A stretch of 7,705 bases of DNA, from assembly GCA_023392645.1 (NCBI GenBank), contig JAEVYR010000422.1, positions 1-7,705 of the forward strand. Reading direction: 5' to 3'. Origin of the DNA: Chloroflexota bacterium. GTDB taxonomy: Bacteria; Chloroflexota; Chloroflexia; Thermomicrobiales; UBA6265. Below, piece by piece: positions 1-5,937 of the stretch. Position 1 is the stretch's first letter, and each line of letters begins with the position of its first letter. The notes beneath the pieces are model-generated. The model was not told where the DNA came from. It did not search any database and was given only the letters and a program-made list of their open reading frames with translations. The position numbers and the translations under genes were made by a program.

Positions 1-527
1 ACTCCCCACTTGTCATCTGGGGCGCGCTGGCGCTCGCCATCCTGATCGCCCTCACCTTCGATGTCCTTGCCCTGTCCCTCCCCGTGCTCGGCATGATCCT
101 GCTGCTGGTGACCGCGCCGACCTCGAATCACGCGCTCACCTTCTGGACCGTCGTCGTGACGATTACGCCGCTGTGGGTCTGGAGCGCGTTCGAGGCGTGG
201 GACCGCTGGCTGCTGATGCTCGTGCCGATCGCGGCTATCGGCCTTGTCTCGCTCGAACACGCGGTCCGGGCCGGTCACGCCGGTGGCAGCATGCCGGAAA
301 CCCTGGCGGCATGGCTGGGGTTGCTCGCGCTCGCCGGCGCCACACTGCTGGTGGCGCTGCTCGGACCCATCGACCCGTCATGGAGCACCTCGGCCGCGCT
401 GAGCGTCGCCACCCTCGCCGGGATCGATCTCGCGCGGGCTCGCTTCCGGTCCGTGCGGCTCTCGCCGGTCGTGCTGCCGGCGTTCGCGCTCGCGCTGATC
501 GCGTTCGGATGGTTGGTGGCGCTGTGA
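1..527 (+). CDS. Multi-pass membrane protein, C-terminal part (5' end outside window)
   Basis: The reading frame is open from the left edge (first full codon at base 3) to TGA at 525-527, giving at least 174 residues. A GTG at 84 could be read as a start, but the 27 codons before it are also hydrophobic (residues such as VIWGALALAILIAL), so the gene almost certainly begins outside the window. The visible part has about five or six hydrophobic segments separated by short polar loops, including SFEAW-type aromatic and acidic residues near base 190 and an arginine-rich loop near base 435. It ends in a final membrane segment directly at the C-terminus. I do not recognise the family and see no transporter or enzyme signature. 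Its stop overlaps the GTG of the kinase gene by 4 bases (GTGA), so the two are translationally coupled. A role in transport or sensing for the same pathway is possible, but this is inference. Confidence 0.75.
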   Translation, partial: SPLVIWGALALAILIALTFDVLALSLPVLGMILLLVTAPTSNHALTFWTVVVTITPLWVWSAFEAWDRWLLMLVPIAAIGLVSLEHAVRAGHAGGSMPETLAAWLGLLALAGATLLVALLGPIDPSWSTSAALSVATLAGIDLARARFRSVRLSPVVLPAFALALIAFGWLVAL

Positions 528-1930
528 CCGAGTCGCTCCTGGCCATCGATGTCGGCACATCCTCGACGAAGCTGCTGCTGGTCTCGCGCGACGGCACGAT
601 CCTCGCGCGCCGTCGCCTGCCACATGCGACCCATCGCCCAACCCCCGGCGCGGCGGAGCAGAACGCCACCGAGTGGTGGGCCAACCTCGTGACCGGCACC
701 GCGGAGCTGCAAGCCACGATCCCCGACGCGCGCATCGCCGGAATCGGCGTCACCGGACAGATGCACGGCGTGGTCCTCCATGACGCCAACGGCAACGTGC
801 TCCGGCCGGCGATCACCTGGGAGGACCGGCGCAGTGCGGACCTGCTGATGGCGCTTCAGGAGCACCAGCCAGACCACCCGACGGTCGCGCCCGGTTACCA
901 GGCGGCGAGCTGGCACTGGCTGGCCGCGAACGAGCCGGACACGATCAGCCGTGTTGCCCACCTGCTGCTGCCCAAGGACGAGATCGTCTTCCGTCTCACC
1001 GGGCGCCACGTCACCGATCCGAGCGACGCGATCGGCACTGGCTGGTCCCTGGCCGGCGCGAGGTGGCATGCCGGCGCGCTCGCCATGGCGGGGATCGTGC
1101 CGGGGATGCTCCCGGAGATCGCGCCATCGGGCGCCATCGCGGGGCCACTGACCATGGACGCGGCGGCGACGCTCGGGCTCGATGCGGGCATACCAGTCGT
1201 TGTTGCCGGAGGCGACGCCGCCGTGGCCGCGTTCGGCGCCGGCGCGACCGCCCTCGCCACGCCGCTCATCCTGCTCAGCACCGGCTGCCAGTCGCTCCAG
1301 CCAGCCGAGTCGATGCCGGAGTCCGAAGCATGGCCATCGGCCAACCCCGCCGGCATGCCCCGCTGGCTGCGGGCGGCAGCGACGCTGAACGGCGGCAACG
1401 TCGTCGACTGGGCGCGCGAAACCTTCGGCGAGCCCGCCGCGCAGGCGGAGCCGGACCTCACCTTCCTGCCCTACCTGGCTGGCGAGCGATCCGACTCGCT
1501 GGATGCCGGCGCGTCGGGCGCGTTTGTCGGCCTGCGCACGCGCCACAACCGTCACGACATGTCGCGCGCCGCGATCGACGGCGTCTCGCTCGCCCTGGCC
1601 GATGCCTTCGAACGCGCCGGAGGCGAGATTGGCGACACCAGGCCGGTGCTGACCGGCGGGGGCGGCACCCGCGACGAGGCCTGGCTGCGCTGCGTGGCCG
1701 ACGCGCTCGGCCGGCCGGTGGCGGCGATCGGAGAACCGGATCTCTCGGCGTGGGGCGCCGGCCGATCAACCGCGACGGCGCTCGGCTGGATCGATCCGGT
1801 GGCATCGCCAGCAACATGGCGCCCCGCGGCTCGCATCGTGGAATCGGATGTTCCGCGCGCCGCCGCGATCGATCGTCTCGCCGGGTTTCGCGCGATCGGC
1901 TCCCGGGTCTTCGGCGGGAACGGCGACTGA
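524..1930 (+). CDS. xylB: FGGY-family carbohydrate kinase, xylulokinase-like
   Basis: This gene encodes a 468-residue cytoplasmic kinase expected to phosphorylate a ketopentose such as D-xylulose with ATP, feeding the pentose phosphate pathway. GTG at 524 is chosen because it places the phosphate-binding motif AIDVGTSSTK at residues 7-16, as is usual for the family. It also gives a 4-base overlap with the previous gene. Visible hallmarks in order are GQMHG (78-82, typical of xylulokinases), ITWEDRRS (97-104), LLLPKDEIVFRLTG (147-160), DPSDAIGTGW (165-174), AGGD with the probable catalytic base Asp231, FLPYLAGER (314-322) and the ATP-binding GGGG plus W...VADALGRP (378-398). Length is slightly below the usual 480-500. 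Departures are AGGDAA where GGGDNA is common, LSTGCQ (251-256) where most members have a G-T-S/G-G loop, and GERSD in place of GERTP. Family assignment is firm. The exact sugar is not: another pentulose or a related polyol-derived sugar is possible. Confidence 0.88.
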   Translation: MTESLLAIDVGTSSTKLLLVSRDGTILARRRLPHATHRPTPGAAEQNATEWWANLVTGTAELQATIPDARIAGIGVTGQMHGVVLHDANGNVLRPAITWEDRRSADLLMALQEHQPDHPTVAPGYQAASWHWLAANEPDTISRVAHLLLPKDEIVFRLTGRHVTDPSDAIGTGWSLAGARWHAGALAMAGIVPGMLPEIAPSGAIAGPLTMDAAATLGLDAGIPVVVAGGDAAVAAFGAGATALATPLILLSTGCQSLQPAESMPESEAWPSANPAGMPRWLRAAATLNGGNVVDWARETFGEPAAQAEPDLTFLPYLAGERSDSLDAGASGAFVGLRTRHNRHDMSRAAIDGVSLALADAFERAGGEIGDTRPVLTGGGGTRDEAWLRCVADALGRPVAAIGEPDLSAWGAGRSTATALGWIDPVASPATWRPAARIVESDVPRAAAIDRLAGFRAIGSRVFGGNGD

Positions 1931-2607
1931 TGCGCACGATCCGACGCTTCCGCTTCGAGCCGTCGGCGCTCGCCGGCGGTCCCACCCTGATCGACCGCTA
2001 CCTCGGTCGCGATGACCATGCTCGCCGGGGACGATGGGTCGGACCTCCGCTGGATGGCGTCATCGAGGTGGCGCTGCACGATACGTGCGCCTCGACCGCC
2101 ACCATCGACACGCGGGACACGGTTGCGACGATCTGGCACGTGCTCTGGGTCCGCGACGATGCCGCCGCATCGGTCGCTATCGGCGAGGATGCCTGGCCGA
2201 TCGCGCCGGGCGATACCGTCGTCGTGCCTCCGGGCGAGGCGCTGTACCTGGAAGGTCGCCAGCTCGCCGTCAAGATCGCGATACCCGGCGTCGAGACGCA
2301 CCCGGAGCCGCCGACGCACGGCTTGGAGCGTTTTGCCGGATACAACCGGCAAACCATCTACCGCCAGGCTGGCGCCATCCGCCTCTGCCGCTGGAAGCTG
2401 ACGCAGCCGCTGGCGCTCGCCGCCCATCATCCCGGTCCGGTGCTGACGCTGGCGCTTGCTCGCGACTCGACGATCCGCACCTCGACCGCGATCGATCGCC
2501 TCCGGCAAGGCGAGCTGGCCCTGATCGACCCCGCCACCAACCCGACCGTCGCGCCCGACGGCCTGTCGTACCTGCTGACCATCGATCGCGATCCATCGAC
2601 GAGCTGA
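1930..2607 (+). CDS. Cupin-like (probable bicupin) protein of the sugar kinase operon
   Basis: This is a 225-residue soluble protein of uncertain function. The ATG at 1930 shares one base with the kinase stop (TGATG), so it is translated by coupling. Residues 84-118 show a cupin strand pattern, with motif 2 of the form GX5PXG at 94-102 (GDTVVVPPG) followed by EAL, where a metal-binding His would normally stand. A second, fainter beta-rich unit at about 149-218, containing GELALIDP, suggests a two-barrel arrangement as in sugar-phosphate isomerases of the mannose-6-phosphate type. No HXH...E ligand set is visible, although H124, H130, H166 and H167 lie between or near the barrels. The 40 residues linking the barrels (GLERFAGYNRQTIYRQ at 131-146) are polar and charged. 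Known cupins include isomerases, epimerases and sugar-sensing domains. The context suggests a role on the same sugar as the kinase, but I cannot name an activity. Confidence 0.75.
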   Translation: MRTIRRFRFEPSALAGGPTLIDRYLGRDDHARRGRWVGPPLDGVIEVALHDTCASTATIDTRDTVATIWHVLWVRDDAAASVAIGEDAWPIAPGDTVVVPPGEALYLEGRQLAVKIAIPGVETHPEPPTHGLERFAGYNRQTIYRQAGAIRLCRWKLTQPLALAAHHPGPVLTLALARDSTIRTSTAIDRLRQGELALIDPATNPTVAPDGLSYLLTIDRDPSTS

Positions 2608-2635
2608 CGGCCATCGTCGTCACCGGGCAATGACG
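2597..2635. terminator. Weak overlapping hairpins at the convergent junction (possible terminator)
   Basis: Only 12 bases separate the cupin stop from the MscS stop. Two alternative stems cover the junction. One pairs CGACGA (2597-2602) with TCGTCG (2614-2619) across an 11-base loop, and the other pairs CGTCA (2618-2622) with TGACG (2631-2635) across an 8-base loop. Neither is followed by a T-run on either strand, so this would not be a classic intrinsic terminator. Short stems like these are common by chance in GC-rich DNA. Confidence 0.2.
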
Positions 2636-3402
2636 GAGATCGTTGCATCCGGGAAGGCGGCGTTCAGCGCGGCGATGACGCACTTCTGATCGCCGGCATC
2701 GACCGTGTTCACCGTGACCTCGACATCGCTCCCGCCAGGGCCGATCTTCAGCAACCGCAGAGTGGCCGTGCTGTTGCTCGAAGCCACCCCCGTGATGGTT
2801 GAGCGAATCTGGCCTTCCATGTCTTCGCGTTCCCCGTGAATCCCCGCGATCTGGACGGTCAGCGAGCGGCGCTGGAGCGTTGAGCGAGCAATCGACATTT
2901 GCGAGAAGAAGAGCGAGTTCGGCACCAGCACCAGCTCCTGCCGATCATTCCGGATGCGGGTCACGCGCAGGTCGATGCGCTCGATGACGCCCTCCTCGGA
3001 TCCGATGCGAATGCGATCTCCGGTGGAGAACGGTCGTTCGGCGAGCAGGTAGAAGCCGCAGAAAATGTTCTTGAACACATCCTGGAGAGAGAGCGTCAGC
3101 GCCGCCGTCACCAGTCCGGCGAACGTCGCCAGGGACCTCGTGTTCACGCCAAGCACGGCGAGAATCACGAACCCGATGGCGACGTACACCACCGTGTTGA
3201 CAGCGTTATCGACCAGAGCCGGCACGCTTGGGTGCATCTGGCGTCGCTCGGCAAACGCCCGGAATCGGTTGCGTGCCACCCGGGACAGGAGGAGAAGAAA
3301 CAGGACAATCAGGGCATACCCGGAAAGCGACAGCAGGAAGTCGCCTATCCAGACGAGGACCTGGCGAAAACTGTCTATCTCAACTGACCACGACATGGGC
3401 AT
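2620..3402 (-). CDS. MscS-family small-conductance mechanosensitive ion channel
   Basis: This is a 260-residue inner-membrane channel expected to open under membrane tension and release solutes during osmotic downshock. ATG at 3400-3402 is chosen over the in-frame upstream ATG at 3478-3480 because AAAGAG (3413-3408 on the minus strand) lies 5 bases before it and the extra 26 residues are polar and unlike the family. Membrane helices are visible at about 17-40, 68-86 and 92-122. The third carries the pore-helix pattern SLQDVFKNIFCG (105-116) followed by ERPFSTGDRI (122-131), the start of the cytoplasmic beta domain. EGVIERIDLRVTRIR (137-151) and LVLVPNSLFF (157-166) complete that domain. An alpha/beta domain follows, and the protein stops about where the C-terminal barrel segment of E. 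coli MscS begins, so that tail looks missing. The glycines usual in the first half of the pore helix are replaced here by Ala, Thr, Leu and Ser. It converges with the cupin gene and diverges from the PH-domain genes. Confidence 0.92.
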   Translation of the reverse strand: MPMSWSVEIDSFRQVLVWIGDFLLSLSGYALIVLFLLLLSRVARNRFRAFAERRQMHPSVPALVDNAVNTVVYVAIGFVILAVLGVNTRSLATFAGLVTAALTLSLQDVFKNIFCGFYLLAERPFSTGDRIRIGSEEGVIERIDLRVTRIRNDRQELVLVPNSLFFSQMSIARSTLQRRSLTVQIAGIHGEREDMEGQIRSTITGVASSNSTATLRLLKIGPGGSDVEVTVNTVDAGDQKCVIAALNAAFPDATISVIAR

Positions 3403-3407
3403 GCCAT

Positions 3408-3413
3408 CTCTTT
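3408..3413 (-). promoter_or_regulatory. Ribosome binding site deciding the MscS start
   Basis: On the minus strand this reads AAAGAG and is followed by 5 bases and then the ATG at 3402. The next in-frame ATG (3396) would be 11 bases away, and the upstream ATG at 3480 has no comparable site. This supports the 260-residue form of the channel. Confidence 0.6.
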
Positions 3414-3452
3414 GACGCGAGGCTGGTGTCCACGAGCGATGAACAGTGCGGG

Positions 3453-3474
3453 ATCCGGATTCCGGTTCAAACCG
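3453..3474. repeat. Adjacent short palindromes upstream of MscS
   Basis: ATCCGGAT (3453-3460) is a perfect 8-base palindrome. It is followed by CGGTT-CA-AACCG (3463-3474), a 5-base inverted repeat with a 2-base centre. On the minus strand the second element contains TTGAAC (3470-3465), which matches four of six bases of a -35 box. However, the position 17 bases downstream (ACTGTT) is a poor -10. These could be operator or promoter elements for the MscS gene, or chance. Confidence 0.25.
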
Positions 3475-3542
3475 ACGCACGCATGTCCTACAGCCGAGGC
3501 TCGCGCCGGGTCGTTCTGGGTACTGTGCGGCTACCGCCTATG

Positions 3543-3548
3543 TATAAT
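3543..3548 (+). promoter_or_regulatory. Candidate -10 box (TATAAT) for the PH-domain gene pair
   Basis: This is a perfect consensus TATAAT in otherwise GC-rich non-coding DNA, pointing toward the PH-domain genes. No convincing -35 box is found at 15-19 bases upstream, and the TG that precedes it is one base too close to form a canonical extended -10. If it is used, transcription would begin near 3555, leaving a leader of about 174 bases before the GTG start at 3729. A promoter lacking a good -35 often depends on an activator. Confidence 0.45.
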
Positions 3549-3563
3549 GCCACTGAGGTGGCA
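3548..3563. promoter_or_regulatory. Perfect inverted repeat at the predicted transcription start (candidate operator or 5' hairpin)
   Basis: TGCCAC (3548-3553), a TGAG centre and GTGGCA (3558-3563) form a perfect dyad with 6-base arms. It begins on the last base of the TATAAT box and would cover roughly -7 to +9 of the transcript. A repressor bound here would block polymerase. Alternatively the RNA would begin inside a small hairpin. The minus strand of the same dyad contains TTGCCA, five of six bases of a -35 box, but it has no good -10 partner. Confidence 0.4.
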
Positions 3564-3613
3564 ACACTGGAACCACGCGATTCGAGCATGGGGTGACGAT
3601 CGATCATCGCCGA

Positions 3614-3626
3614 GTCCCACCGGGAC
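3614..3626 (+). repeat. Small GC hairpin in the leader of the PH-domain operon
   Basis: GTCCC (3614-3618) and GGGAC (3622-3626) are perfectly complementary around a 3-base loop. The stem lies inside the inferred 5' leader, about 100 bases before the start codon. No T-run follows, so it is not an intrinsic attenuator. I cannot match the leader to any known riboswitch. Confidence 0.3.
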
Positions 3627-3717
3627 CGCCCCCTCTCGCAGATATCACTGGTCGCGCGCCTTCAGGCATCCGCGGGCAGGCGTTCGGTGGGGCGTTGGTA
3701 CGCAAGGGGCCTTCGTC

Positions 3718-3723
3718 AAGGAG
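3718..3723 (+). promoter_or_regulatory. Strong ribosome binding site deciding the YdbS-like start
   Basis: AAGGAG lies 5 bases before GTG at 3729. An upstream in-frame GTG at 3687 has no such site and would add 14 residues that include the translated Shine-Dalgarno. The 3729 start is therefore preferred. Confidence 0.8.
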
Positions 3724-3728
3724 CGCGT

Positions 3729-4271
3729 GTGGCATCGACCGATCCGATCGCGACCCAGCCCGTCATCCCCATTGCCATCCAGGATGCACCGGACGCTCGG
3801 ACAGCACCCGAGCTGCGTCTCGATGACCTGCGACGCGTCCGCCTCTATTCGCGGCTGGCCGCAGCAATGTCGTCGCTGGCCCTTTTCGTGCTTGCGCTCG
3901 CCGGTGCCTGGCTGCTCGATCGGTGGCTCGATCTCCCGTGGGACGGCAGCGCGGGCCCACTCATCGTCGCATCGCTCCTCGCCGCGACACGCTTCGCCCT
4001 GGCCGAAGCGCGATTGCGGACCTATGACATTCATCTCACCGACACCGCCGTGACGTTTTCTCACGGCCGCAGGCACGTCTACCTGCCGATCGTGCATTTG
4101 CAGCTCATCGACTCCGAATCGTCGCCGCTGCTCCGGCCGATGGGACTCAGCCGGTGCGTCCTGCACACCGCCGGCGGCATGGTGATCATCTCGCCGGTGC
4201 CCGTCCGTTTCGTGACTGCGATGGAGCAGGCGATGCTCGCGCAGCGTGCCGGCCGACCCGATGCCGGCTGA
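3729..4271 (+). CDS. YdbS-like membrane protein with a bacterial PH (bPH2/DUF304) domain
   Basis: This is a 180-residue inner-membrane protein starting at GTG 3729, behind a strong AAGGAG. A polar N-terminus of about 40 residues, with several prolines and acidic residues, precedes two membrane helices (about 46-64 and 76-93). One bPH2 domain follows at 94-172, recognisable from RLRTYDIHLTDTAVTF, then RRHVYLPIVHLQLIDS and the closing HTAGG (146-150). This is the small partner of the YdbS/YdbT pair, a two-gene module widespread in Gram-positive and other bacteria. The gene end overlaps the start of the next gene. In Bacillus subtilis the pair is controlled by the envelope-stress factor SigW and has been linked to protection from antimicrobial compounds of related bacilli; its biochemical activity is unknown. 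Carry-over of that role to this organism is inference. Confidence 0.85.
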   Translation: MASTDPIATQPVIPIAIQDAPDARTAPELRLDDLRRVRLYSRLAAAMSSLALFVLALAGAWLLDRWLDLPWDGSAGPLIVASLLAATRFALAEARLRTYDIHLTDTAVTFSHGRRHVYLPIVHLQLIDSESSPLLRPMGLSRCVLHTAGGMVIISPVPVRFVTAMEQAMLAQRAGRPDAG

Positions 4272-5937
4272 AGGGGCGACCTCGATCGCGGCCGCGGCAC
4301 TCGGCCGAAAGCGGCGACTGCATCCCCTGGCGATTTTCAACCCGTTCGGCGGGTACTCCCGGCCACCACGGCTGGGCTGGCGGCTTCCGAACTTCAAGGC
4401 CGTCGCCCTGGCCGTCCTCGTCGGCGTGGTGCTGTACCTCGACGCTGCGTCGGACAGTGTCACGGTGACCGATGACGGCGGCATCCTGCTTCAGCGCACG
4501 GAGCTCACCTGGGTGGACGGGCTGGTTCTCGTCACCGTGATCGGCATCGTCGCGGCCTGCATTGCGCGGTGGTGGTCCTTTCAGTGGTGGATCGAGAACG
4601 ATGCGATCCGGACCAGCGGTGGCATCGTGCATCGATGGAAACGGACGACGACCTTCGACCGCATCGTGACCGTCGATCACACCTCCACGCCTTTGCAGCG
4701 CATCTTCCGGGTTTCGCGCATCGCGATGGAAACCACCGCAATGCACCAGGCGGAACCGGACATCCTGCTCGGGTACCTGACCAGGCGCGATGCCCGCCTG
4801 CTCGAGCACCTGCTGGTCACCAGGCTCGTGTTCGATGGCGACGAAGGCGCGGCGTGGGAATTCGACCCGCGCGGCCTCGGCCACCTCGGCTGGCGGGAGC
4901 TGATCGTGGCGGGGGCAACGACGATCCAGATCAGCCGCGCGCTGGTCACCCTCTGGGCCGCAAGCCAGCTCGCCGCCTATATCGCCATTCCGTCTCCCAC
5001 GCTCGCCTTCGACACCGAAACCGGAGCGTACGGGCTCACCCCTCTGCAATTCGCCATCGTTGCCATCGCCGGCATCGTCGCGGTCGTGTGGCTCACATCG
5101 ACGGTCTACTTCATCGCGTCCTTCGCGCGATTCAGGCTCGGCAGGCACGAGGGGGGGCTCACGGTCGATACTGGTGTGATTCGCCCCGTGCGGCGCCTGA
5201 TCCGGATCGACGCGATCCAGGGGCTCGAGGTCTCCCGGTCGCCGCTTCAGCGGCAATTCCGGGGGAAGCGGGCCATGCTGCGCATGCGCATGCCCGCCTA
5301 TGGCGCGCCACCGAACTACGCAATGGTGCTGCATCCCGCCGTCACGGACGCGGCGATTCCCGGATTGACCGAGCACATCATGGGCATGGACGCCGCTTCC
5401 AGCCGAGCCATGTGCGGACAGGGCATTCATCGCCTGGACGCCAGCAGCCGCCTCGCCTACATGACGTTCTGGCCCAGGAGAATCGCCGCGGCTGCAGCGG
5501 CGGTGCTGCTCCTGCTCCTCGTCGTCCAGCCGGAGCTCTGGTGGTGGGCCCTGATCCCGCTGGCGCTGACGGTGCCGCTCGCCGGTATGGGGCTGCTTGC
5601 CTGGCGAAGCGCCGGCTGGCACGCCGACAATGGGGACTGGCTGGTGCTCCAGCGCGGCGCGCTCGGGTTGACCTCGACCGCCGCGCGCGTCGACCGTATC
5701 CAGTATCTTGCGTGGTCGCTGCCGTTGCTGTCCCGGCCACCCGCCAGCGCCTCGATGGCCGTTTCGGTTGCCACGAGCGGTGGAGCGGGTCTGATCAGCA
5801 GGATCCTGGCGGCGCTCCACCGGCCGGTCGACCCGTCGATCGTCAGGCTCCGGGCCGTGGGCGCGGCGGATGCCAGGGAGATCGCGCTGGCCAGCGGGAC
5901 CGAGCCCGCCCTGCCGCCGGCCCTGGCCGCTGAATGA
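4261..5937 (+). CDS. YdbT-like membrane protein with three bPH2/DUF304 domains
   Basis: This is a 558-residue inner-membrane protein, the large partner of the preceding gene. ATG at 4261 overlaps that gene by 11 bases. A GTG at 4246 would add only 5 residues and neither has a clear Shine-Dalgarno, so coupling seems likely and the start is uncertain. The layout alternates pairs of membrane helices with PH units. Helices lie at about 46-60 and 88-103, then PH1 at 107-185 (FDRIVTVDHTSTPLQRIFRV). Helices at 213-242 and 260-287 precede PH2 at 288-376 (LIRIDAIQGLEVSRSPLQRQ). Helices at 408-424 and 428-448 precede PH3 at 450-533, which is the most divergent and contains RVDRIQYLAW. Each unit keeps the hydrophobic 'I..I....SPLQR' core. 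Three units after repeated helix pairs is the standard YdbT plan. It converges with the permease operon, with 11 bases between stops. Function is unknown; a membrane-associated scaffold or antimicrobial-peptide tolerance role is inferred from the family. Confidence 0.88.
   Translation: MPAEGATSIAAAALGRKRRLHPLAIFNPFGGYSRPPRLGWRLPNFKAVALAVLVGVVLYLDAASDSVTVTDDGGILLQRTELTWVDGLVLVTVIGIVAACIARWWSFQWWIENDAIRTSGGIVHRWKRTTTFDRIVTVDHTSTPLQRIFRVSRIAMETTAMHQAEPDILLGYLTRRDARLLEHLLVTRLVFDGDEGAAWEFDPRGLGHLGWRELIVAGATTIQISRALVTLWAASQLAAYIAIPSPTLAFDTETGAYGLTPLQFAIVAIAGIVAVVWLTSTVYFIASFARFRLGRHEGGLTVDTGVIRPVRRLIRIDAIQGLEVSRSPLQRQFRGKRAMLRMRMPAYGAPPNYAMVLHPAVTDAAIPGLTEHIMGMDAASSRAMCGQGIHRLDASSRLAYMTFWPRRIAAAAAAVLLLLLVVQPELWWWALIPLALTVPLAGMGLLAWRSAGWHADNGDWLVLQRGALGLTSTAARVDRIQYLAWSLPLLSRPPASASMAVSVATSGGAGLISRILAALHRPVDPSIVRLRAVGAADAREIALASGTEPALPPALAAE

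Larger units (their letters stand above)
3403..3728. other. Divergent intergenic regulatory region
   Basis: These 326 bases lie between the MscS gene (-) and the PH-domain pair (+). Short open frames cross it, but none has a ribosome-binding site with a protein-like composition, so I read it as non-coding. It contains a perfect TATAAT with a dyad (3543-3563), a second set of palindromes nearer the MscS gene (3453-3474), a compact GTCCC/GGGAC hairpin (3614-3626), and Shine-Dalgarno sequences at both ends. It is the only stretch over 300 bases without a gene in the window. Confidence 0.8.

Noticed and set aside
173..523. In-frame upstream extension of the kinase
   Set aside because: The extra 117 residues are arginine-rich shadow sequence of the upstream membrane protein. 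The family N-terminus begins at the GTG at 524.
275..1555. Long minus-strand open frame opposite the kinase
   Set aside because: It is arginine- and glycine-rich with no recognisable domain, and lies antisense to a kinase with intact family motifs. This is a composition artefact of GC-rich DNA.
1063..1929. In-frame upstream extension of the cupin gene
   Set aside because: It lies inside the kinase in another frame and is arginine-rich without structure. ATG at 1930 gives the TGATG coupling.
1552..2508. Minus-strand open frame opposite the end of the kinase and the cupin gene
   Set aside because: No motif or plausible ribosome binding site, and it overlaps two coupled plus-strand genes throughout.
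3519..3526. A -35 box for the TATAAT promoter
   Set aside because: Every hexamer at 15-19 base spacing matches TTGACA at no more than two positions.
3598..3630. tRNA-like 3' end (CGAGTCCCACCGGGACCGCC)
   Set aside because: It resembles a T-arm followed by an acceptor strand, but there is no TTC before GAGTCCC, no matching 5' acceptor, and no D or anticodon arm within range.
3412..4053. Plus-strand open frame crossing the intergenic region
   Set aside because: It overlaps the YdbS-like gene in another frame, lacks a ribosome binding site, and has tryptophan-, serine- and arginine-rich composition unlike a folded protein.
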